Shown here: piece after piece, positions 11,520 to 21,821 of the stretch | How the letters are laid out: each line of letters starts with the position of its first letter | How positions within the stretch are numbered: position 1 is the first letter of the stretch | Source: Adiantum capillus-veneris | Taxonomy: Eukaryota > Streptophyta > Polypodiopsida > Polypodiales > Pteridaceae | Assembly (NCBI GenBank): GCA_014529385.2 | Contig: CM043942.1 | Span: 26,480,469-26,540,468 of the forward strand | Length of the DNA stretch: 60,000 bases | Direction: 5' to 3' | Made by a program: the position numbers and the translations under genes | Notes under the pieces: model-generated | What the model was told of the DNA's origin: nothing | What the model saw: only the letters and a program-made list of their open reading frames with translations | Database searches by the model: none

Positions 11520-12760
11520 GATTCATAAGGATATAGCTCGAAAACTAAATGTGAACCTTATTCTCTCATTGTAGGAACTCTCTACAAGCTAGGGAAGGAC
11601 GATATTCTTAGAAGTGCCCGTGAGGATAAATATTTATACAAACTGCAAGAATCCCACATGGGTATAGCGGAAGGACATTTCTCATTGGAACTAACTGCTA
11701 GAAAGGTGTTGCAATCAGGCTATTGGTGGCCTACCTTATTCAAGGATGGATCACTTTTTGCAAAAGGATGTGATGAATTTCAACGTTACAAGCTCACACA
11801 ATGAAAGGATAAGATGCCCTTACATCCTATTAAAGTGACTCAACCATTTGAAAAATGGGGTTTAGACTTTGTAGGCCCAATTAGTCTGGCAGCTCGTACC
11901 ACTCAATCTTGATATATTATCGTTTCCACTGACTATGTAACAAAGTGGGCGGAAGCCAGGGTGACACGTAAAGTTGATGCAAGGTCAATTGCCAAGTTTC
12001 TCTTTGAGAACATTATTACAAGATTTTGTTGTCCCTTTGAGATTGTGAGTGACAATGGTACTCATTTTATAAATGGGGTGATAAAAGAACTCACTACCAA
12101 TTTCATGATAGCCTACCATAAGACCACAGCATATTATCCACAAGCAATGGCCAAAAGCTGAGAGCACTAACAACACCTTAATTTCTATCTTGACCAAAAC
12201 AGTGGAAGCTCATTGCACAGATTGGGATTTGAAGTTGACTTCAGCCCTATGGGCTTATCGTACTTCTTACAAAGTGGCTATTAATTGTACACCATTTAAA
12301 ATGGTATATGGCCAAGAAGCAGTTATGCCATGGGAGTTTGTAATTCCCAGTCTGCGCATAGATTTACAAGAAGCTTGGAATGGTAACCCTTTAGTTGAGC
12401 GCTTATATATCCTTGAGAGGTTAGATGAAGAAAGACAATTGGCTTTGCAAAACGCATTTGTGGAGAAAGATAGGAGGAAAAATGATTTGATCGTCATCTA
12501 AAGGACAAAGATATAAATGTTGGTGATAAAGTCCTTATGTATGGAGTGCGTAACGAAAAGAAAAAGTTGAAATATCAATGTTGGTGATAAAGTCCTTATG
12601 TATGGAGTGCATAACGAAAAGAAAAAGTTGAAATATGCGAGAAAAGGACCATATACAGTATGTGAAATCACCCCACAAGGTACCATTCGTGTGGAGTCTC
12701 TTGATGGAGTTGAAACTATTGGATTCCTCAATGGGATCAAATATAAAAGATATTATGATC
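11520..12760 (+). pseudogene. Ty3/gypsy integrase remnant
   Basis: The zinc-binding part is broken by stops (11520-11800; 'ARKVLQSGYWWPTLFKDG'). Catalytic core: 'PFEKWGLDFVGPI' (first Asp), 'IVSDNGTHF' (second Asp, near 12047). A frameshift near 12140 precedes the third segment 'AESTNNTLISILTK'. The C-terminal domain reads 'ALWAYRTSYK', 'TPFKMVYGQEAVMPWEF', then 'GDKVLMYGV' and 'KGPYTVCEITPQGTI'. The 61-bp tandem duplication at 12517-12637 breaks the C-terminal frame. No chromodomain is visible. Confidence 0.88.
12517..12637 (+). repeat. 61-bp tandem duplication inside the integrase C-terminus
   Basis: The unit ATGTTGGTGATAAAGTCC... at 12517 recurs at 12578 with a single visible mismatch (GCGTAACG against GCATAACG). 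Sixty-one is not a multiple of three, so the duplication shifts the frame. Confidence 0.93.
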
Positions 12761-12879
12761 CTTTAAGCCAAGAGGATCTATGTGTCATCCATCAAAAAAA
12801 GGCAGTCAAGGCACAAACAGAATTGAAAAAGATACAAGCTCAAGCTAAGGCTAGGAGAAACAACAACGCATAAGACGCC

Positions 12880-13480
12880 AACAAGAGGCCAACCTTGGAG
12901 TTACACATGCATTTCACGTTCAAATAGAGGAGGATTGGTTGGACTCTGACACACCTCTACGATACCCTATTGAGCTAAATAGCGCCTATGAAAAAGTGCT
13001 ATATAACACCTTATTAAACACGAGTGCTAAGTATAATCTGCTATCATATGGGGTATGGTGTCAGTTAGGAAAGCCATCCCTATCTAAGAGTACTATCCAA
13101 GTCAAGGGGGTCAACAAGAAAAACAATACGATTTTAGGAATCTGGCACACTTCTGTCAGTTATGACAACGAAGTTGTAACTCAAGACTTTTGATTCATGC
13201 ATGTTGGAACTATGGAAGGTCATATAAACCTAGGACGCACGTGGATGATAGCAACCAAATGCACTATTGACTGGGGGACTGGGAGTGTCACAGCGCAGAA
13301 ACCAACTCTTAGCCCTGCCACTCAAGCCATAGTCCCTGATATATTGTCTCTTAAGGAAATAAAACCCAAAACATTGCATGTCCAGGAGGTTGAACCATAT
13401 GTCCCTACAGCCCAACTCTATAGAGCTTCAACTTTTGTAGTTGAAATAAAGAGACACACAAAACCCATCCTAATATAACA
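12880..13480 (+). pseudogene. Accessory 3' ORF with a second retropepsin-like fold, catalytic Asp absent
   Basis: Lies between the integrase and the polypurine tract, where plant elements may carry an extra ORF. It reads 'LLNTSAKYNLLSYGVWCQLG', aligning in pattern with 'L.DTGA..NL.S...W..LG' of retroviral proteases. About 75 residues on is 'INLGRTWMIATKCTIDWG', matching the 'LGR.W...T...DW' C-terminal motif. The catalytic Asp of DTGA is Asn here, so it looks catalytically dead. A TGA at 13191-13193 splits the ORF between 'TQDF' and 'FMHVG' in the same frame. The assignment rests on motif pattern only; an unrelated env-like protein is the alternative. Confidence 0.5.
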
Positions 13481-13557
13481 AAGAAAACATACAAGTGGGT
13501 CCCTAAAGCTTCTTTAGCGACCATTGCTAGTGCTAAAAAATAGGAACCTGGTAAGAG

Positions 13558-14094
13558 ATGTCCACTCGCCCCAAGAAATGTAAAGAAATGTTGTGTTGGA
13601 TTCATAAAAAACTATTGGAAGCCCAAGGCTACTATGAAGGAAATGACCAAATCTGGGTGTCAAAACGTAAATTGTGCTCGTATCTATCACTTGACCCATA
13701 TGAGCCCAATCCTATAGCTCCAAAATGAATTGAAGATTGCAAAACGGAAAAAATCACGGAATGTTACACACCTGCTCCAGAGCTAGTTTGGATATCGAAG
13801 AAAGAACGATTTGTTCCACCTAGCTCAGGAACAGGGAAGTCAAATGAAGCTTCTTGCTCTTCATGTAGTTCCTTTACAAAAATAGAAGCTTCGATACAAC
13901 CTCCACCTACCATTGTACATATCCATACAAACAAGAAAGAGTTTGCACCTCCCGTTGTAAGTTCACCACCTACAACAATGTTGCAAAAAATATCATGGGA
14001 CAGTACCTTACCACCCTTGCAACTAGATAATATGCTTAGGGCGGTTGAAAACTATTGGTCAAAGTCTTCACACATAACAACTTAGAATAATTTG
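13558..14094 (+). pseudogene. Second accessory 3' ORF of the gypsy element, unknown product
   Basis: ATG at 13558 opens a frame reading 'MSTRPKKCKEML', 'IHKKLLEAQGYYEGNDQIW', 'YLSLDPYEPNPIAP', TGA near 13726, then 'PAPELVWISKKERFVPP' and a Ser/Cys/Pro-rich tail to a TAG near 14085. I recognise no family. There is no signal peptide or clear membrane segment, so it does not resemble an envelope protein. It ends about 50 bp before the polypurine tract, so it belongs to the element. Confidence 0.45.
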
Positions 14095-14138
14095 TTTCAA
14101 AAGGTGATGACATCATTCCAAAAGGTATAATCTACCCA

Positions 14139-14150
14139 AGGAAGGGGGGA
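14139..14150 (+). other. Gypsy polypurine tract and start of 3' LTR
   Basis: AGGAAGGGGGGA is followed at 14152 by TGTTTTCTGACATTC, a plausible LTR start with TG. The LTR contains ACATATAAAGTC near 14224, a possible TATA box. No second LTR copy is in the window, so its right edge is not defined. Confidence 0.6.
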
Positions 14151-14602
14151 TTGTTTTCTGACATTCATCATTCACCTCTCAACCTTCCTCGCTAACCTCT
14201 CAATCTCCCAATCTTAGGGAATGTACATATAAAGTCTTATACTCACAAAAACAAGATAAAAAAGTAAAAAAGCAAGAGCCACCAAACAATAATCTGGAAA
14301 CTTACAAGTTCTATACATAACACAAAATCATAAAAACACATTATGCACAAGGACACGACCTTTTGACATAGGGGTTTGATGTATAGGCTATGTGCTTGCT
14401 TTATGTAAAATTTCACTTGATTTGGAGCACTTTTGGTAAGTCCAAAGCCAAATTATGGGATTAGGCCGAGACTTTGAATTTTTGGGTCTTGAGTATCCTA
14501 ATCAGCTCCAAGTCTTATGAGATTTTGTGTGCTTTATGTTAAGGGTATGCACAATGTGTCTGTGAAGTCAAGTAAGTGATTTTTCTGCAAAATTTGACTG
14601 TG

Positions 14603-14626
14603 AGACGTCATACGCGTATGATGTCT
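14603..14626. repeat. 24-bp near-palindrome around ATACGCGTAT
   Basis: AGAC...CATACGCGTATG...GTCT, with one unpaired position per arm, lies in the presumed LTR or just downstream. The same 24-bp motif occurs five times at 59095-59882. Confidence 0.8.
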
Positions 14627-14639
14627 ACCTTGGTTAAAA

Positions 14640-15396
14640 GTGTGTTTGATGCCTAGGGGTGTTTTGTGCTTGTGTCCTAAGCCCTAATAGCTAGTTTTCA
14701 ACTTAAAAAGTCAGATGTTTAGCTTAGAAACTCCTTATTTGGCATTTCAGTCTCTGAAAGGGATTCCTTCACCTGGAGATGACTTCTGCAGTGATTCCTC
14801 TTGAGATCAATCTCCCAGGCTTTTCGATGTAGATGGGCACCTTCCGATGGATTTGGTGTAGCATTTGGCCTAACGGATACCCTTTTTGTCGCTCAAATAG
14901 TGTAATTTTGGGAGGAGATGGTCGGCAACAATTTTTCTTGTTGTCTGACCATATGTGTTGGTTGTTGGTGATATGTCGATGATGCTTGTGAAGTTTGGTG
15001 GAAAACTGACACACTATTTGGTCGTGAAATCCAAATGACGCTTTGCGTGTCTGAAGTCTAGGTTGATGTTTTGACCAACTCTGGTAGCTTGACTGTGGAG
15101 GCAATTACATAGGCTTGTAGGCACCCTTGACGAGCACCTATTCCTGAAATTTGGTAGCATTCTAGCAACTTTCTTCTAGGTCGGCTTCTGCAGGCTCCAG
15201 AAAGTTAGGGTTTTTTGATTGGTCTAATTCAACATAGGTGGTCATAGACGTGTTCTTCTAGCCTAGGGTTAACCCCCTATCAAGTCTCATAGCTATCGAG
15301 TTTGTGGTTGTTCCATTGTAGCCCCATTTTGGTTTCTTCCCCATGATGCCACATTGCCGGTTTTGTCAGTTTCTCACAATGAAGTAAGCATACAAC
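14640..15396. other. No gene recognised
   Basis: Moderately AT-rich sequence with only short ORFs on either strand, including a 111-codon one on the minus strand at 14769-15104 without recognisable features. Possibly the rest of the gypsy LTR or an older insertion. Confidence 0.4.
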
Positions 15397-15639
15397 ATGG
15401 AGGGCACATGGTGGGGAGCCTACCTCTCATATTTGGCACCAATTGGTGTTTTGTGCGCATCATATGAATCCGTAGAAAGTCTTCCCTTGACAACAAAAGA
15501 GGAGGCATGCCTCCAGACTTTAATTGAACAATCCACGACGAAGGACCAAAAAGCAGCCTTGGAGTGGGAAAATAGAATGATTCACACCGTTGGAGTCCAA
15601 GGCCTGGCTACGGACGATGTTCAACTTGATGTGGCATGA
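15397..15639 (+). other. Short ORF, 80 codons, unknown
   Basis: Opens with 'MEGTWWGAYLSYLAPIG' and continues 'LTTKEEACLQTLIEQSTTKDQKAALEWEN', a plausible helical segment. No family recognised. It could be an exon or a Gag remnant; isolated from the next ORF by about 180 bp with stops. Confidence 0.2.
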
Positions 15640-15821
15640 AGGAAGGCACTTTTGAACTGATAACGTAGACAAAAAATGAATGACAAATGATAGTGGAGTT
15701 ATGGGAATTCTTGATGCACAAACTCCAAACGATATGGAAAATAGATATTGTGAAGTTATCCAAAGAATATACCGAGTAGATCTTTAAACTTTTCGAAAGT
15801 ATGTGTTTGATGTGAATTGAT

Positions 15822-16230
15822 TTGCAGGCGTTTCATCTAAACATGCAAGTGGTATCTGCATGGTGGACTCTACAAGATTCCATATGGGCACAAGTGATAT
15901 CTACATCTCTCCAAAACGTTGTGAGCAAGGGATCTATCTTCCAAGTATTTACAAACGAAGGTTTTGGTTTTGTCATACAAGTCACTCCAAGAGCAAGATG
16001 TATGGTAGATGATGCAGCCAACATAGGAGCCACTGTGGATGAACACAATGATGATGATGAAGCAGACATAGGAGGTGAAGAACTTCCAACATGAACGCTT
16101 GACGAAGCGAATGAAAATGATGTCGATGAAGAAGAAAAAACCTATATAGAAGATGAAGAAGAGGATGAAGAGCTAGAAGAAGAGAATGATGATGAGGATG
16201 ATCGTTTTGATCCCTATTGCTGATTTTGAT
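15822..16230 (+). other. ORF with a long acidic tail, unknown, interrupted
   Basis: Preceded by TTGATTTGCAG at about 15817-15827, a good candidate splice acceptor. The frame reads 'SAWWTLQDSIWAQVISTSLQNVV' and then becomes strongly acidic ('DEHNDDDEADIGGEE'). After a TGA at 16092 the same frame continues as Glu/Asp runs to about 16220. No family recognised; a short acidic nuclear-type protein or transposon ORF are both possible. Confidence 0.25.
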
Positions 16231-16415
16231 GAACTGGGACTCCACATAGACCGCGTCATGGCTATGGAACTAGCAGATGATGATGTAGTGCATGATTATT
16301 TAAGTCCATGTTTTAATGCATCATAATAAGGATGTTGTAGCTAATGTCGATCACTTGCTTTTGTGAATGCTTTGCTAATTATCTTCTTCTAGCATACATT
16401 GTAGCACATTTTTTT

Positions 16416-16860
<445 letters not shown>

Positions 16861-17313
16861 CTCTATGGCTCGTTCATTTGTAGACGCGACAAGCAGCAAC
16901 AAGGCGATCTAAGGTGAGGTGGTCTTTGCAGAGGGATGAATGTGTTAGGATGTATGTGTGGACAAACGAGGGAGGATGTGGATGGAAAAGGCATGCCCAC
17001 AAAGAGGAGGGTGGGGGGGGGTGGGGGGGTGGCTCACAAAGAACTAAGCTACCGCAGAGGGTTGGAAGGGAATGCACTGCATATAACTGGTGAGGACGAC
17101 GAGGCGAGCAGTGTGGGAGGGGCTTGGGATAGAATATTCCAAGGGAATGCTAAAATTTAATGGATTTCTTTTGAGGAGAACCAGTAAGTAACTATAGTAT
17201 ATAGAGAGGATACAAAATGAAAGTATTTTTTATTATATATTTTGTATTCTATAAAGGAAGATATGGACAATTATATCACTAGGAGTATATTATATTCATT
17301 TCAGGGTATCTAT
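16861..17313. other. No gene recognised; G-rich stretch
   Basis: Holds a run of G interrupted by T (about 17008-17032) and AT-rich sequence at 17190-17270 with a weak inverted repeat 'TACAAAATGAAAGTA...TATTTTGTA'. Nothing coding supported. Confidence 0.4.
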
Positions 17314-17409
17314 GAGGCTATAATGGAGGCAAATATCAATGCTATCTGCGCGGCAATATCTGAAGCTATTAGCGTGGCAATTTGTGAGGCAATAACTGCG
17401 GCAAAACAG
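17314..17409 (+). repeat. Degenerate 12-bp tandem repeat, 8 units, encoding an Ala/Ile-rich helix
   Basis: Eight 12-base units of the form (G/A)(A/C/T)GGC(A/T)ATnnnn. In the open frame 17242-17517 they read as four-residue units 'EAIM EANI NAIC AAIS EAIS VAIC EAIT AAKQ', an amphipathic helix pattern. It is preceded by TATTCATTTCAG, a possible splice acceptor (about 17294-17303). No protein family recognised. Confidence 0.6.
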
Positions 17410-17796
17410 AAGTTTTTTCTCTCTCTTCCCCCAGCCTCTTCCCTCTACTCTCTCATCCTGGCATGGTTGTCATGTGCAGCAAAGACCTCAGTCTCTTATA
17501 GTGTTTTCTTTTCTTAGCGGTTTGGTCTTGGTGATACTCCTTTTTTGTATCGTTTCCAATGCAATGGCAACACTCATATCATCCAAGGCAATAAATTGTA
17601 GTTTCTCTTTCCCTGCAACATAGTAAAGGTATCAAATGAAGACATCATAAAGGACAAGGAAAAACTATTGAACTATTGTACAGAGACATCATTACGAAAC
17701 AATATTTTCTCCATTATAAACATTTAGAGAAATACATGCCTTAAGATGTGCATCTTGCTAGCACTACAAAAGTGGGGCTCAACACAGAGAACATGT

Positions 17797-18310
17797 TCAA
17801 CATAATTTCTTGCAAGCACGTGAGGGAGTGGCTTTCTTTTCACCTTTGGTAAGGTTGGTTATGTCATCCTGGGCGCTCTTCAGGGCAACCAAAGTATCCT
17901 CTCCAAGTTCTTCTAGATTTTGTTCCAGGCCACCTTTACTCTTCAGCTTCACTTTGTTTACAATATCTAGGAGAGGGTTGACATCATCGGCGTCTTGCAC
18001 ATTCTACCTGCTGTCAGCCCTCATAGCTTCCTCTTGCACACTCCTGACTGTTTCCTTTGAAGCACTTATTTCATTAGCTGCAGCGGCTTGGGTTTCTCAT
18101 GAGTAATCATGATGAAGTCATCATTGTCATCCATTTATTTACTATCTACAACACCCCCAGGTGATTTCACTTGTGTCACATTTACCCCTTCATGCATTCT
18201 ATCCAGCTCATCCAAGTTATCATTACAGGGCTTCTTTTCTTCAATCCTTTGCTTGACATGCTTCTTGTCATGCGTGCTTCCCACATCATTGATTCTTGTG
18301 TATTCCTTTC
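17797..18310 (-). pseudogene. 3' exon of a split pseudogene, hydrophilic protein of unknown function
   Basis: Minus-strand frame from about 18310 to a stop at 17797. It reads 'VKQRIEEKKPCNDNLDELD', a TAA at 18135-18137, 'DDNDDFIMI', a one-base frameshift near 18095, 'NEISASKETVRSVQEEAM', a TAG at 18004-18006, then 'LLDIVNKVKLKSKGGLEQ' and 'LKSAQDDITNLTKG'. Composition is charged, suggesting coiled coil. The exon would begin after 'TTTGAAAG' near 18310. It probably joins the exon at 20283-20790. The family is not recognised. Confidence 0.45.
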
Positions 18311-18359
18311 AAACATTAATTATCGTATCCAAAATGGTAGTAAAAATGCAAAGCTGGAT

Positions 18360-20230
18360 TGTTAACACAATAGTTAGCATACTAAAAGTGTTGTTAAGCA
18401 TGGAATGTGTGGTAATTGACATAATGACTATGTACATATATACATTACGCTAGGTAGCATATCATTATGATTTCTTGTATACTTAGTGTGCCAATAAGCA
18501 TTCCATGTTTTTCATTCCATGTACTTGGAATGCTAACTAGCATACTATGTTTGCTAGCCACCATACCCACTATGCTAATTAACAGACAAACTAATCTAAC
18601 GAGCAAAAAGAGCATGATTTTAGTCTCTCACAATATGCCAACAAGCATACAATGTCATGACTAACATAACTCAGTATGCTACCTAGCATAAGTGGGTATG
18701 CTAACTAGCATCTTGGGGGGGTCACTAAGTATAAATTGTGTATACTGCGTACATTCAAGGACTATTTATAAAACTCCTTATCTATAAATTTTTTACAAAT
18801 ACAATATACCCTTTTCTTATTCAATCTGTATTTTTTTCCCCAATTTCTCTTTATAATACCCTTTTGTATGTGAAACTATGAGAAAAAATGAAATTTGATA
18901 ACCCCTTTTGATGCACTCAAGTGATAGACTAAGTCTTATAATTATCAAGTGACCTTCCCGCCCCCCCTTGAGACTAGCATACATAGTATGCTAGGAAGCA
19001 TACACACTATGCTAACTAGCATACCGACTATTCTAACAAGCATATAGAGAATAACTAACATGTATGTTAACTAGCATAACTGGGTGTGCTAGCTAGCATA
19101 CCTAGTATGCTAGCTAGCATACAGACTATGCTGACTAGCATACATAGCATAATAAGCATGTATGTTGACTAGCATACACGATAGAATAGATGCTAACAAG
19201 CATAACTGTGTATGATAACTTGCATACAGACTATGTTGACTGGCATACACGGTAGCATTTATGCTAGCTAGCATAATTGGGTATGCTAGCTAGCATATAG
19301 AGTACCGTGTACGCTAGCTAGCATAAGTGGGTGTGCTAGCCACCATAGCCAATATGCTAACTAGCATACATAGCATAGCTAGCATGTATGCTAACTAGTA
19401 TACACAATAGCATTTATGCTAACAAGTATAAGTAGGTAAGCTAAATAGCATAAGTGATATGCTAAATAAACACAAAATGCTAGCCACCATACCCCTATGC
19501 TAACTAGCATACAGACTCTCTTAACTAGCATATACAGCATAATTAGGATGTAAGCTGACTAGCATACACAGAAGCATGGCAGTCGACTAGCATAACTAGG
19601 TATGCTAGCTAGCATACAAAGTACCATCTATGGTAGCTAGATAATTGGTTTTGTTAACTATCATACACCATGTATGCTAATAAGCATGACTAGGTATGTT
19701 AACTAGCATAATTGGGTATGCTTACTAGCATATATAGTACCATGTTTCTTACTATCAAAATTGAGTATGCTAACTAGCATACACAATAGCATGTATTCTT
19801 ACTAGCATAGTTGTGTATGCTAACTAGTAAAACTAGGTATGCTATCTAACATACACACTAGCATATATGCTTACTAGCATAGCTCTATATAGTAACTAGC
19901 ATAACTAGGTATGCTAAGTAGCACAACTCAGTATGCTAACTAGCAAAACTCAATATGCTAACTAGCATACACAGTATCATTTTTTTCTTACTTGGGTTTG
20001 CTTACGAGCATACACAATAGCATGTATGCTTGCTAGCACAACTGGGTATGATAACTAGCTTGTTATGTATGCTAACTAGCTGAACTAAGTATGCTAGCCA
20101 CCATACCCACTATCCTAACTAGGTATGCTAACTAGAATACAAACTATGCTAACCACCATGCCCATTGTGCTAACTAGCACACACAATATGCTAGCTAGCA
20201 TTCACAGTATGCTAACTAGCATACCAACAG
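18360..20230. repeat. Palindromic 'TATGCTAnCTAGCATA' repeat array
   Basis: About 1.9 kb made largely of variants of GCTAACTAGCATAC and GCTAGCTAGCATA, both orientations being nearly identical because the unit is palindromic. There are dozens of copies with spacer lengths of a few to about 25 bases, plus frequent links ACAGTATGCTA, ACTGGGTATGCTA and CACAATAGCATGTATGCT. The array is broken once, at 18712-18972, by an unrelated insertion. The short ORF calls inside it have no coding support. Confidence 0.92.
18712..18972. mobile_element. MITE-like insertion inside the palindromic array
   Basis: A 261-bp AT-rich segment with no array units. Its ends are an imperfect inverted repeat: CTTGGGGGGGTCACT at the left and the reverse complement of GTGACC...CCCCCCCTTGAG at the right. 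It is flanked on both sides by ACTAGCAT (18704-18711 and 18973-18980), an eight-base direct repeat as hAT-type elements leave. Because the array itself is full of ACTAGCAT, the duplication could be coincidental. Confidence 0.55.
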
Positions 20231-20282
20231 TTTCTTGTTATACCGGTTTACTGATTAACATGTTTCCATTTATGATGATCTT

Positions 20283-20790
20283 ACCAGTGATTGGTGTGAT
20301 TGGATGTCCTTGCCCTATGAGCTTGCAACACCATTCTATTGGTATCCTCTGCTGTGGCAGGTGGAAGCTCTACATTCTATTCCCAAGGAGCATGCAAAAT
20401 CAAATCAGAGAAGATGATAAGGCTATGCACAAAGGGCATCTTGACCGCTACAGTTATTTCCTGCACTTCTAATGGCAGATCATAGCCAATACACTGGTTG
20501 ATCATCCTCTCATCGCATACCCCTCCTATACTTTCCATAAAAGTGTCCATAGCTAATTTATAGAGTGCAGTGGGGAAGAAGGAGCCTTGTAGCTTCTTGC
20601 TTGTATGCATGAGTAGCTTTCATAGGCGTGCACCTTTGCTTCCTGCATGCCAAACCGAATTCTTTTACAAACCCTTCGCAAATGTAGAGTTGATTTCCTT
20701 GTTGGTTCGGGACTTCTGGTACACCCTACAGTGCAATTGCATCACCAGGTCAAACATATCGCTATGTATGCAATCTCATTTAGTGCTGAT
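20283..20790 (-). pseudogene. 5' exon of the split pseudogene, unknown protein
   Basis: One minus-strand frame from about 20760 to 20283: 'MFDLVMQLHCRVYQKSRTNK', TAA 20665-20667, 'WHAGSKGARL', TGA 20620-20622, 'LYKLAMDTFMESIGGVCDER', TAG 20377-20379, 'VELPPATAEDTNRMVLQAH'. The frame then meets CACTG|GTAAGATC near 20283, an excellent splice donor. The intron would run to about 18310 and contain the palindromic array. All three stops sit where Gln or Arg codons plausibly stood. The protein is not recognised; it may be a host gene or an intron-bearing transposon ORF. Confidence 0.45.
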
Positions 20791-20923
20791 TGTGATCCTT
20801 CAGCTCTAAGAATAAACTAAACCACTCCACATCTATGATTTTGGATGTTGATCTTGGTAGTTTTCCATTGGCATGCAAACCCCCAATGTCACAAGATATT
20901 ATGATGCAAGGCTATCCATGGCA

Positions 20924-20928
20924 AAGGG
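20924..20928. other. Target-site duplication AAGGG (left)
   Basis: Identical to 29694-29698 on the other side of the chromovirus. Confidence 0.93.
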
Positions 20929-21775
20929 TGTCATAATAATCAATATCTGATTCTCCTAAATGATTTTCTCATGTTAAACTAATCATTTAATATGGGGAAG
21001 TGTCAGGGGAGAAAAAGCTAGAATATTGGTTAAGCTAGTAGACCGGCCATACTAGGGATCCAAAGGAGGGAAAATAGGGATCCAAAAGGGGGGCCATCTA
21101 CAAAAGAACCATGTGCACCAATGGGCTTAAAAGACCCTAAGGTTCAGCCCATTGAGACTTCCAAAATGCTAAGGTTCCAAAATTCAAAGGTTCTGTCCAA
21201 AGGTCAAAAGCCTAGGGAAATTGGATGCTTTGTATGTGTCCCAAAAGTCTTCAACCATCCCTACATAGGAGGGGGCGAGCCATAGAAGTTGGAGATGAGA
21301 GAGAAACTCATACACACAAACACAAGCTCCCTTTACACAAAGGGAATGAGGGACACATGTCAGCTCCCTAGCCCAGATGCCCACAAGGTGTACTCAGTTC
21401 CTATTGGATGGCCTTGGAGGTGGACCAATGAGAATTAAGCTAGAGTAAAACACTTAATAAAAGAACCAATAAGAATTAAGCTCTCTAGAAGACTATTGGA
21501 CAGTCTCCCAAGGGGTCCAATGAGCATTCACTAGTGGCTTGCCTGATTCCTATTGGCCAAGAGTCAAAGGGGTCCAATAAGAGTTTAGTTGAATTAAGTA
21601 ATTGCCTAAAGCTCTCACAAAAGGGGAAAGGGGGACACATGTCAGAAGACTATCACTTATGCTGCTTAATTTCCATTAGCTAGGCCTAGGGAGGTCCAAT
21701 GAGGTGTCAGGATGAGAAAATAGCAAGAGGGGTTGACCAAGAGAGAGAGAGGGGGCTGATTTTTGGAAGGCATTA

Positions 21776-21821
<46 letters not shown>

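Larger units (their letters stand above)
3050..14760 (+). mobile_element. Decayed Ty3/gypsy element, interrupted by a nested copia element
   Basis: Right-reading element in the order protease (3130-3470), [copia insertion 3889-9387], linker, RT (10101-11080), RNase H (11085-11400), integrase (11520-12750), two accessory ORFs (12880-13480 and 13558-14094), polypurine tract (14139-14150) and the start of a 3' LTR (14152). Protease-RT-RNaseH-integrase order defines Ty3/gypsy. Gag and the 5' LTR are missing: sequence upstream of the protease is lost at the inverted repeat ending near 3004. Many stops and frameshifts show that it is dead. The left edge and the right edge of the LTR are approximate. 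Confidence 0.75.

Noticed and set aside
13230-13699. Minus-strand ORFs opposite the gypsy 3' region
   Set aside because: Shadows of the plus-strand accessory ORFs; no independent features.
14769-15104. Minus-strand ORF of 111 codons as a gene
   Set aside because: No motif, no context and low complexity of Lys/His/Gln; indistinguishable from chance in this region.
18360-20230. CRISPR array
   Set aside because: Repeats are palindromic and frequent, but the spacers are irregular, repeat variants vary freely, there are no cas genes, and the context is a plant genome.
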